DNA of 64,000 nt from Heterobilharzia americana. Lineage: Eukaryota; Platyhelminthes; Trematoda; Strigeidida; Schistosomatidae. Made by a program: the position numbers and the translations under genes. This document shows positions 1 through 9,400 of the stretch, piece by piece. Below the pieces are notes generated by a model. That model worked only from the letters and a program-made list of their open reading frames with translations. It was not told the DNA's origin and made no database searches. The stretch's first letter is position 1; every line of letters begins with the position of its first letter. Location: positions 54,241,890-54,305,889 of the forward strand of contig OX104134.1 of assembly GCA_944470555.2 (NCBI GenBank), written 5' to 3'.

Positions 1-167
1 AAAACTTCATGATTCAGCAGTTCTTAGTCATCACTATGCACGCATAAGTTTTCCTGTCATAAAAAGTAGGAAAAACTTTTTCGCTCACACGCAGGTAGTA
101 ATGCTTTAACCTAAAATATAATATGTGTTGATACTGGGTGATGATTGAAGGTGAAATGAAAATTCGG

Positions 168-240
168 ACTGCTGACGGATTCGAACTACAGATCACTGGG
201 TTTGCAGCCCAGTTCTCTACAAACTAAGCTGCTAGGTTCG
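168..240 (-). repeat. tRNA-Cys-like SINE head (left arm)
   Basis: Read on the minus strand, this is a tRNA-shaped segment with an A-box-like stretch, an anticodon arm CTGGG-CTGCAAA-CCCAG giving a GCA (Cys) anticodon, and a B box GTTCGAATCC. The acceptor ends do not pair, so it is not a functional tRNA gene. Flanks with the motif AAAATTCGGACTGCTGACGG on one side and a TTTTATTTCACTTCAAGCAA stretch on the other recur at 13.1 kb. The repeat body extends to about 400. Its exact mirror is at 27145-27217. Confidence 0.6.
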
Positions 241-408
241 ACTGCTGACTGCATTTTTATTTCACTTCAAGCAACAAGGGTTTTATCTGACTACCATAGG
301 AATTCGTGACACGCTACTACCGCTTGGTCGTACTGACACTAGCTTCTCAGTCAGGACTTCTCATCCAAATCTAACTGAATCAGAAAGTGGGCGCATCATG
401 CAGTTTAT

Positions 409-656
409 CATTTTAACTGTCTGAAATAACTGTGATCTGATAGACTAGTATTTATACTGAATGGTGAAATGAAAATTCGGATCACAGTGGTATATGAACC
501 AAAGACCACCGGATTACAGGCCAGGTGCTCTACCAACTGAACTACGGCGGTCAAGGGTTCTAATCCCACCGCGGTCCGAATTTTTACTTCAACTTCAATC
601 ATCACCTAGTATAAATACTAGTCTGCCAAACCACAGATATCTCAGACAGTCAAAAG
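409..656 (-). repeat. tRNA-like foldback repeat (left arm)
   Basis: A tRNA-like core (about 479-552, minus strand; A box like TAGTTCAGTTGG, weak B box) sits between two imperfect inverted repeats of about 70 bases. Both ends share the motif AGACTAGTATTTATACT in opposite orientation, and the inner ends share AAAATTCGGA versus TCCGAATTTT. The whole unit could fold into a long hairpin with the tRNA-like part at its tip. The mirror copy is at 26729-26976. Confidence 0.6.
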
Positions 657-1219
657 ATGTTACATGTGTACCTAAGGAACAAACAATTCTTCATACCATG
701 ATAATACTAACTGCAAAATGAATGTCATGGATGTATCTAAAATGTAATCGCATTTTTCAAGATTTGATTAATAATGATCACTGTGAATGTAGCAGTTGGC
801 TCGTGATGGTTTATCTGGTTACTTGTCACTGGTAAAGAAACTGTCATGTAAACTTTATTTTCTCAGTTTTATTTCACTTAGCCAATCTTTTCGTTAATAA
901 GCAGCAATAAAAAGCAAAGATCTGGTGAATTGTCGAATGGTAAGAGATATTAATGAACTGTCACTCTGGAAGTTAATTATCCCAACATTATGACTACCCA
1001 CAAGATTACGTATTCGATTGTATATCAAGTGAAATTTCTGGTATCACTAGGAAAAAATTGAGAAACCCACCTATGAACGCCTCAAGCATATCATGCGAAA
1101 TTAGAAATCATTTTTCATTATGATAATTATGCACTCAAACCTTAGGATTTATAAAGTGTTTATTCAGTCATGCTTTCTGTTTCACATTATATATATTCAA
1201 CTTTCTCACTTATATTCAG

Positions 1220-2271
1220 TGTAACACGGAACAGCAGCAATATAAGACAAATCCACAACTAGAGGAGTACAACTATTTCCACGGCCATGCTCCATTACAA
1301 GAAACCACTGATGTAATGTATCGGTCTAATGTATCACCACCGCCACCGCCTGCACCAAATTCTAATTTTGATAATTCCGGCGAAATAAATTTACCTATGT
1401 CCAATTGCTATTCAGATATTCCACATAGACTGACAAGCAGTTTGTTATTACCTGATAATTTAGTTGAAAAACATTTCCCAGGTCCATTAGAATCTGCTTT
1501 TCCTCAAGAGTTTGGACGAGAATTTGAATCACCTCAATGTATTTCATCAAATACTGACTCCCAGTATCAGGAACCGTCATACCTAGACCGTAAAATAGCA
1601 GACCTTAGTGTGTCACGTGAAAGATTTTCAGATAGGATTCTACGTGCTCGAAAAGCGATTGATTTATGGGAATGTCAACAAAGTCATAAGTTGAATGAAG
1701 CTTCAGGCCAGATACCAATCCCTGGGAGTGAACAAAATAAACATGTGAAGTCTGAAAATGGTTCTTTTATCGATAAAATGATATATCCCCGGCAGAAATC
1801 TTCAATAACGGATTCAAACTTCTGTGCAAAATGTAACAACTTCAAAACACAACCGCCAACAGCAGTCTTAACTTGTCCAATCGATCAGAGAGAATGTTGC
1901 ACTCAGAAGGCGGTTACACCCCTTACCAATTACTTATTCCCGCATAACCGTAATTCTACAGGTAGTATATCAAAAATACATCCAAGTGCATCAAAGACTA
2001 TGCCAGTTCAAATTGTAAAGCCAGCCGTTAGGAATCAAAATATAAATATTCCAGATCAAGTTAAGAACAACGAGGAATCGACCTTAAATCCTGAAAAACA
2101 AGTCATGAACCATCAAACCCATCTAATCAAGCAGCCAACAGAACAACAAAAGCCTAAATGTGACATTTACGGGGACAAAATTCCGAACTATGATAGACGA
2201 CAGATTAAAGGCGTATTGGTCAGTGAGGGTACAAAAAATGAAAGGACTAGTAGAACAGGCAGAAATTCAAG
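1220..2271 (+). CDS. Frame-intact duplicated exon of the coiled-coil gene (left arm)
   Basis: The acceptor TTATATTCAG ends at 1219, and the frame is open from TGT (1220) through codon 2269, with donor AAG|GTAAAT at 2271/2272. The peptide opens CNTEQQQYKTNPQ, has a proline run PPPPPAP, a helix-prone stretch YLDRKIADLSVSRERFSDR, a Cys pair region (CAKCNNF) and Gln/Asn-rich C-terminal parts. It starts in phase 0 and ends with two bases (AG) of a split codon. It is the inverted copy of exon 25115-26165. This copy has A5 at 2094-2098 and so keeps the frame through to the donor, whereas the right copy does not. No partner exon in the correct orientation is visible in this window, so it is probably an orphan exon unless the arrangement differs in the real genome. 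Family not recognised. Confidence 0.7.
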
Positions 2272-2811
2272 GTAAATGCTAATTATTTCATGAATAACAT
2301 TGAATAAAAAAGTGTGACAGTAACTCAACTCCAACGTTCGATCACTGTCTCTTGAAATTTTTAAGATTTGAACTCGTAAACCTAAAAGTCAAGGAGAATG
2401 TCTGCTGTATTCATAAAAAGAATTCAATATTTTCTGGTGGCTTTTATATCTTGTTGGTCAGTAGCATATTCATTCCTGAATGTCATTGATAATGTAGGAA
2501 GTATAAAATGTAGTCAGTGTCAAATGGGCGGGCAGTAAAAACAATAGTTTTCATTAGTAGGCATGAAAACGAAAGGTAGTTCGGCAGTTAAGCTTCATGT
2601 CTTACGATGCCATAAGACGGAGATAATTTTTCGAGTGTAACTTCAAAATTGTTATGCACTAACCGCTGGTAGATTATCAACGTAAACACGGAGTTCAGTT
2701 CTATCGAATACCTCCATATTCCGTATATGTTTCATTTATCTCACTTTTCCAGAGATAGTCCTAATGAATGTAGCCTTTGATATTAAAATATTTTTACTTC
2801 AAATGGATGTT

Positions 2812-3061
2812 TTTACTATTTATTGACATACTTGTTTTGCTCCATTGTTTTGTTCGATCGAATTGTTTGACCTCTATTGGCATATGGGCTCGTATGCGGA
2901 TGCCTCGATACTACCTGAATGTCAGTTATGATAAATTGGTTGGTTGTAGCTAGCAGAAGAAACCAGGATGCGCATTTCGTCCTATTTGCGACTAGTCAGC
3001 TAGATGTACCTGCACCCCAGTGAGTGGTGTTGTTCCCAATGGGACTCGAACCCCGTATCCA
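2812..3061 (-). repeat. Hammerhead-bearing SINE-like unit (Smα type), minus copy
   Basis: Read on the minus strand: B box GGTTCGAGTCCC, then GGGGTGCAGGTACATC, a hammerhead-like core, then a downstream body ending in a TCAATAAATAGTAA-type motif. The order of parts matches the plus copy at 3062-3395 and the degenerate copy at 12.15 kb. It faces the plus copy, making an inverted SINE pair nested in the arm. The 5' tRNA-like half is partly missing. Confidence 0.7.
2956..3015 (-). ncRNA. Degenerate hammerhead ribozyme (minus)
   Basis: Minus strand: CTGACTAG (2992-2999), a stem II around CAAATA ending in GGAC, then GAAATGCGCATC and CTGG. The CUGANGA core has its G8 changed to U, which should abolish cleavage because G8 is a catalytic residue. 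The second pair of the short stem III is U-A instead of the usual C-G, a paired change that keeps the helix. Stem I still pairs around CTAG/CTGG. An inactive but recognisable ribozyme remnant. Confidence 0.55.
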
Positions 3062-3395
3062 TCATAATTAACATTCAGGCAATATGGAGGTATCCGCATA
3101 GGAGCCCATATGCCAATAGAGGCCGAACAATTCGACCGAACAGAACAACGGAGAATAACAAGTATGTTAATAAATAGTAATAACTACTACCCGTTGTACA
3201 AGAAGGGGCTGTCGTTCATCCGTGGCAGAGTGGGTAGCGCTTTGGTGTTTGAAGCGATGGGTACAAGGTTCGAGTCGCAGTGGGAACAACATGACTGGGG
3301 TGCAGGTACGCTCAGCTGACGAGTCCCAAGTAGGACGGAACCCGCGTCCTAGATCCTTCTGCCAGTCACGATCAACGAATTTATCATAAATGGAT
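3062..3395 (+). repeat. Hammerhead-bearing SINE-like unit (Smα type), plus copy
   Basis: It has a good pol III internal promoter: A box TGGCAGAGTGGG (about 3223-3234) and B box GGTTCGAGTCG (about 3269-3279), followed by the spacer GGGGTGCAGGTACG and a hammerhead-like core at 3308-3355. The leading body contains CATCCGCATAGGAGCCCATA-type sequence (with one change) shared with the other copies. The short open frame across 3110-3319 is a by-product of the repeat. Family knowledge: schistosome Smα repeats encode hammerhead RNAs. Confidence 0.75.
3306..3358 (+). ncRNA. Degenerate hammerhead ribozyme (plus)
   Basis: The core CTGACGAG (3316-3323) is fully consensus (N7 = C). Stem II is GTCC/GGAC with loop CAAGTA. 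The GAA box reads GGAA, so A13 is G. The short stem III (A3340/T3347, C3341/G3346) is intact, with the cleavage triplet GTC ending at 3348. Stem I is poorly paired. One core substitution makes activity unlikely. The mirror lies at about 24028-24080 on the minus strand. Confidence 0.55.
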
Positions 3396-3949
3396 GCTTA
3401 TTGCGAGGAAAGTAAAACCGTTTAAATTACTTAAATTCACCAGTTATGTTTACAATAAATGAAACATACAAGTTTTTGAATATTAGGTTGCTCAGAGCCC
3501 AATCAGTGTTCCGTATTCCATTGAGGATGGCTGATATCTGCACACATACACAATAACCACTAAACATATTTTCTAACTATTATCTCAGACTCATAAGGAT
3601 GATAAAGGATTTATACTAGAGAAACGTCTATTTTTCATGCTGCGTACATCTCTTAGTTAACCGGAACGAAACTATAAGGCGCTTGTATTTCCATTCCAGC
3701 TATCTTATTTCGGTGTTCATGCCTGTAATCTCTTATCTTTGAGTGGACTGAATCAGTCGGCGATTCTTGGAATATGAACTCCTGTCAATAGTGTCCAGTC
3801 AATTCAGTCCAATCAACAATAGAAATTAAGAAGCCATAACACCCAAAATCTACCCATTTCACAAAGGGAGGCTATTGTAACTCAGTAGCCTAAAAGATAA
3901 CTCTGCTGCGTTGATGCTGACGAGTTCTAGGTTAGTGGCTTAGTCAGGC

Positions 3950-4060
3950 CAACAACAACACTTATTCAGAAGTAGGTGCCTCGACTTGACGAATCCCAAA
4001 AAAGCGAAATGTACGTCCTGGATTCCACTTCATTTGTTTAGCTAGCAAGGTGTACTTGCT
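3950..4060 (+). repeat. SINE 3' fragment with broken hammerhead
   Basis: The plus strand has TTGACGAATCCC, CGAAATGTACGTCCTGGATT and downstream TAGCTAGCAAGG, the order seen at the 3' end of the hammerhead SINEs. The first core base (C3) is T, and stem II is lost. The mirror is at about 23326-23436. Confidence 0.5.
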
Positions 4061-4534
4061 ATCGTACGACGCCGAAAAGTTAATTACTTTTTAAACCACG
4101 TGCTGAACTGGTTTATAGGTTTTGATTAAGTCATGGATATAAATAACCAGCTCATGTCCTCTTTAAGGTTATATACTTAACGTTACTGAGTGCACATTCA
4201 GCAATGAAAAATTTCATTTTAAACCTGTTTTAAAGAGGATAGCAAAGTTTCACATTAACCCTATCCATTTGTGTATTCATTTTAAAAAGATATTCCGGTT
4301 ATAATTTGTCGAAATAATAATTGTGTTTGGGCATCACAATTTTATCTTAACAGCTTATACTACATATTCATGGATTTAATCAACTAACGAAATTTGCTTT
4401 CTAGGTGAATGTCTGGAAAATAAAATCTTCAACAGTTGTGCCACTTTCTATTTTCAGATTCATCTCTTCCTAAGTTAAAAACCTTCGGAATAGAGCAGTT
4501 TTCAAAACACTCTAACATATTCAAGATTTATTAT

Positions 4535-6351
4535 TATTATTTGTCTTCTGGGTTCCTAGTGAAACACAGAGCTTCACTAGCACGTCTCCATTCCACTCTG
4601 TCCTCTCAACCTGGCTCCACAAATGCCCACATGCTCACATTTCTTCATCACACAATCTACTCCATGTCATCCTCAGCTGGGACGCCCAACTCGCCATTTC
4701 CCATCCGGGTTCCACTCGAGGGCCTGGCACGTGATGTCTCCGAATGGTCTTCTCAGTGCATGCCCAATTCACCTCAACTTCCTTCTTCATATTTGTTGAG
4801 CGATAGGTTCTTGGTTGGTCCGTTGCCAGCCAGCCAGCCAGACTTCCTTGTTGCTTATTCTTAGTAGTCTGGCCATCTGAACTTCAGTAACGAGTCAGCG
4901 TAGGCAGTTGTTGATGAATGTCTGTAGATTGTTGGAGATGCCCTCTCGTAACGCGCCAAGTCTCTCACACATATAGAGGCACAGACTTGACTCACGTTGG
5001 TGTTGAAAATCCGGATCTTGTTCGCGATTTATGCTGAGTGCAGAAGATCTCCACACTGATTTCAGGTTAATGAACGCTTGTCTTGCTTTTCCAATCCTGC
5101 TTTTGACATCCTCATCTGTGACGCCACCGCCTGTAGTTGAAACGATACTGCCCTGCCTAGGTAGGTGTTTTTCCCGTTGATGGTGATTAGTGATGGTTGT
5201 TGATGTTGGTGGTGGTGGTGGTGTTGGTGTTGGTTTGGTATCTTCATCACCTCTGTCTTCTCTACACTCCCTTGAGGTCCCGTCTTCGCTGCCATACCTC
5301 TTGTGTCAACGTGTTAGTGTCCACCTGTAGACCTTCGAGTTTGTGCGATATTAGACACAAGTCATCAGCGAAAAACCAAATCTTCTAGGACCTATTCATC
5401 AGTCCAGCGTATCCTCCTCTTCTCGCTTCCAACTGTTTACTGCGTGATTCAGTCCACCACAATCAGCAATGTCATGGGTGATAGTAGGTGGCAGCCTTGT
5501 CTTACTCCTGTCTTCACTTCAGAGGCATCACTAGGCTTCCCATTGTGAATTGCATGGCATGTGGTGTCTTTATATAGTTGTTGAATGAGGTTGATGAAGG
5601 TTTGTGGCGCTAAGCCGAAGTGTTGAAACAGCTGCTTGCCAAATTACTTCTCAGTCGACGCTGTCGAAGGCCTTTTCAAAGTCGGTGAAGTTGAGGTAAG
5701 GTGAAGAGTTGACTGCTATTCTATACTCTGTTCTACGATGATGCGTAGCATTGCGAATTGGGTCCGCACATGGTTTCTACTTCCTGAAGCCAGCCAGCCT
5801 GTTCCGGTCGTAATTTTGAATCCAGCACATCCTTTAGTCTCTCCAGAGTGGTGAAGCTTAATATTTTGCTTGGTGTGGACAGGAGCATGATTCGACACCA
5901 GTTCATGTAAACATTAAGGTTGCTCCTTTTTCGCCAGTTTGACAAGGTAGCCCTACTCACAGTCAGTCGGCAGGTACCTTTCCTTCCTTCAATACAAACC
6001 CTCTGCAATAGTGGTGTGAGCATGTCCGCTGTTGTCCCTGCATCTGTTCTCAGTGTTTCTTGTGTAATTCCATCTGGTCCTGCTGCTTTCTCGCATTTCA
6101 GTTTCCTTCTGGCATTCAGGACTTCGACTTTCGTTGGAGGACTTATGTTCACTTGTAGTTCTGTGGCTGCAGTTGTTATTTCTTGACGAGTTGCAAGTGT
6201 GTATGGTGGTCGATTCAGAGCTTTTTGTAGTGGTCAGCCCATCGTTCCCTTTGTTTCTCTTGTTTGGTAATTTGATTTCCTTCATCGTCTTTTACTGGTT
6301 TCATCTGTGTTGATCTCTTCCCTCCCAGATAATAATCTGGTCCACCAGTTA
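4535..6351 (-). mobile_element. RTE-type non-LTR retrotransposon, decayed, left arm
   Basis: The minus strand encodes broken reverse-transcriptase pieces. The RT entry motif AAGPDGI lies in the frame 5733-6152, followed by segments typical of RTE RT (LLSTPSKIL, then LERLKDVLD), the active-site FADD at about 5361-5372, and the C-terminal half up to a 3' end with an (AAT)n tail near 4535-4550. Several frameshifts, stops and a 20-bp deletion (at 5166/5167) show it is dead. The region 6244-6351 extends it upstream of the right-arm copy (QRERWAEH-like stretch). Immediately next to it, at 6352, the element's own 5' UTR appears in opposite orientation. Confidence 0.85.
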
Positions 6352-6482
6352 CTAGCCGCTCTTAAGCCTGTGTAAAGAGGGAAGTTTGGGCATAAGGCTA
6401 GCAACTCTACTCTGTAAAATTAATTCAACCGCTACAGAAACTTCAAAACACAGACAAAATATTAAAAATAAAAACAAATTAT
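6352..6482 (+). mobile_element. Inverted 5'-UTR piece of the RTE element
   Basis: The sequence from TTACTAGCCGCTCTTAAGCC to about 6482 matches the 5' UTR found upstream of the endonuclease in the RTE copy at 52.88 kb (TCACTAGCCGGTCCTAAGCC and onward, including GGCTAGCAAC). It is on the plus strand while the adjoining RT body is on the minus strand, so the two pieces are head to head. This is the arrangement expected of a 5'-inverted (twin-primed) insertion. Confidence 0.65.
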
Positions 6483-9400
6483 TTGGTGAAAATTAAATTG
6501 TTTTCAGTATTTAATAATCGGTTGCATAAATGTAAACGAATAAAACTGACAGAAGAGTAAAATATTCAAGCAAGACCAACTGCTGTGTGGTAGATTAGAT
6601 GAAGTTTTAAAAATGCCAATTTTTCAACAGATCTTATTGTCATTATGTATTGAATTATTTATCAGTCCACGTCATGAGTTTTTTCGGGCTAGCTGTCAAA
6701 ATATCTCTACGGAGAGTAACAACTTTCATTCTCATCAGCGGTAATAATCCTTTTAAAATATCAGATTGCAAGTATCACATGGGAAAACCAATATTTACGT
6801 CAACCTGAAAAAAAATTATTTTAAAAATAAACTAAATATTATTGACAACAACAAAAAAAGATGATTTTGTTATGAAGGTATGGAGAAAAAGTGTCCATCC
6901 GTATGACTTAGTCTCATAGTTCATAGAGAATTTCTGGAAAAAATATAACACTTATTGAACAAGCATTATAATCGAAGCCGTTTTTAGTTAATTTTATCCA
7001 TTTTACCACTTTACGTAAGTTCATTTAAGCATACATTAGATTTAAGAGATAAGAGAGTTATAGCTAAGAATATAAAGCGGGTACAGTTAAGCGTCCTAGT
7101 GGTAAGTAAAATCTATTTATTGTGTTCAGTAATACTCACATGAAGTCATAAGGCTATTTTGTGCACTTCGTTTCCTCCTCACTGCTGAACCAAATGAAAT
7201 AACAATATTGTAGTGTTGGAAAATATTTGTGGCACAGAAGAGTGATTCTGTGTTCTCTGAGCTGAATGATTTAATCTGGAAGCTTTTATTGTCATTCCAG
7301 ACAACATCAGCAAATATTCCAGAAAGAACATAACGTCATTGCAACAATATGTTATATTAAAAGGATGAAATCAAACAATTCTATAGAATATTTAACATAC
7401 GCATGCAACCTAAAATCGAAGAGGAATCACTAGGTTCCATAAATATGTCACGTTTATTTCACATGTCTTAGAAGATAGGAAAAATGCGAGATTTGAATTC
7501 TAGAGATATGAAGTGGCAAAAGTTGCAGATCCCGATGACAGTCAACACTAATTCGCATATAATCACGCTGGTAATTCCTAAGGGGATAGGAAGAACTTAG
7601 GGTCAGGTGTACAAGGAATTCAAAGTAAAGAGTTTCTGAACAAGCAGAAAACTAAGTAACCATACGAAAAAATATAGAAGCATAAAATGTCTGTGACGGG
7701 GACTCATTTTATGGGGAGGAATACAAAAATAAATCAAGATTGTCAAAATTAAAGAAGTTGACTTTAATCCTATTTTGTGTACAAAGGGAAAGTTTACAAT
7801 TTCTGATTGTAAAGGCTCTAGCAAAGTATGGTTAATTTATCAAATGTTTGTGGATATAATATTCAGAATGCTTGCAGTGCCAATCTTGAGTCAGGTAGCC
7901 AGCTTATGTACCTACTTCGACAATTATGGACGATTCACTAAATTGCAGTGTTCCATCGTCGTATCCTTCAACTCGGTGTACTTACTTATCAGAAACTTCT
8001 CATTGGCCTTTTGGTAGTTGGGAGAAAATCCTTTTCCTTGCTAAAAGCAGAAAGGAACAATTTTCTAGTGATAGCTGTAACGTTAACCAGATACATTTTG
8101 AGATAAAATACAATCTCAAATAGAAATTGGGATTTTCACCTGAAAATGGGAGTTTTTTAGTTGTTTATTATACGTACTATTACTTGCAACTAAAACACTT
8201 AAGTAGCCTAACACCGAGTCGGTGATCATATTATTACATCTTCAAGATCATAAGCATTTCTTCGTGTCAAGGTGTCGTTGGCAGTTAAATAAACATCATA
8301 AGATTTAGTTAGAGACCCTACATTCTTCAGAACTCATTGATGCCCAAGTGATAAATTCATCATTTAAGAATTAACATAAAATCAAATTATTTCCTCATGA
8401 AGTATTTTTTACACTACGCCATATTACTATAACTGCAAATATTCATATACTTGGCTTTCAGCTGAAGCGTAGTGTTAGTATTACTGAAGAATTTTACGAA
8501 ATCAGTGAGTGAACTCGTACTTTTTATTACACGAATGTGAGGTCTCGAGGTTATGAAGGTGAAGAGCTTCTGTAATACAGATGAATTATGGAATTCATGG
8601 GAATCACATAACACAGTATGCTACTTCACACTTCGTGAAAATCAAATAACTCAGTTAGAAGAAAGCTAGGTAAAAACAACATGTCAAACTGTGGAATTGT
8701 TTTATAAAATTGAAAACAAAACACTTGTAAGGTTTATCAAAAATCACATTATCCAGCTAATTTTTATTAACAGTATTTGAGATAAAATGCAAGAACTGTG
8801 ATTAAATTTATTGACTCTAAAGTCAGGAGATTCTTTGCTATTCATCAGTCGTCCATCACGACGTACGAAAAGTTATTTCAAATTCTATCACTGACTTCAA
8901 TTTATTTTTCACTCATAATTCATACGGAATTCGTCGTATCCAAGGCATTTTTATTTCTCAGTTTCACTAACTGATTTTGTAACCGATACTCAAATTAACT
9001 CGTTAAATTTAGATGTACTAGTTAAAAATTTACGAAATAATAAAAGGTGTATTATGATTGAGGATCAGAAACATTAACGAGTTTTAGAGAGACAGGAAGT
9101 ATCTGATCTCAGAAATAAATGGTAAAAAAAAGCTGGTGCGTTGAAAACGGACGGCACGATCCCATTTTCTGCTTTTTGGTACTTTATCGGATATATGAAT
9201 CCACAGCATCGAATAAACAAATTTCCAAAACTTAGGGATTTGAACTGACATCATGCAGTGATGCAGAAAGAGGCATTACTACTGAAAATATTCTGACTGT
9301 AATCAATCTGCTGTCAGATGAAATGAAGTACTTAGATTGGTTATTGGAATAATTAAAATAATGTTTATATAACTTGCACTCCATGCCAATCTTTTTTATT

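Larger units (their letters stand above)
1..6243. repeat. Left arm of a ~6.2-kb near-identical inverted repeat
   Basis: Position x in this arm pairs with position 27385-x (27386-x inside the A-run difference, 27366-x inside the 20-bp indel) on the opposite strand. Every open frame in the arm recurs in mirror image in the right arm. Differences I could see: A5 at 2094-2098 versus A4 in the partner, absence of 20 bp between 5166 and 5167, a T/C change near 3770 and single changes near 6215 and 6238. Matching still holds at base 1, so the outer end lies outside the window. The inner end is inside an RTE retrotransposon. Either a recent inverted duplication or an assembly artefact could produce this. 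Confidence 0.95.

Noticed and set aside
3110..3319. 69-residue frame (mirror 24067-24276)
   Set aside because: Lies across the SINE with its pol III boxes and hammerhead; not a protein gene.
4436..4864. 142-residue open frame (mirror 22522-22950)
   Set aside because: Antisense to the RTE 3' region; its reading follows the repeat, and it recurs only in the mirror arm.
5920..6186. Hydrophobic 88-residue frame (mirror 21180-21446)
   Set aside because: Shadow of the RT-coding strand of the RTE element.
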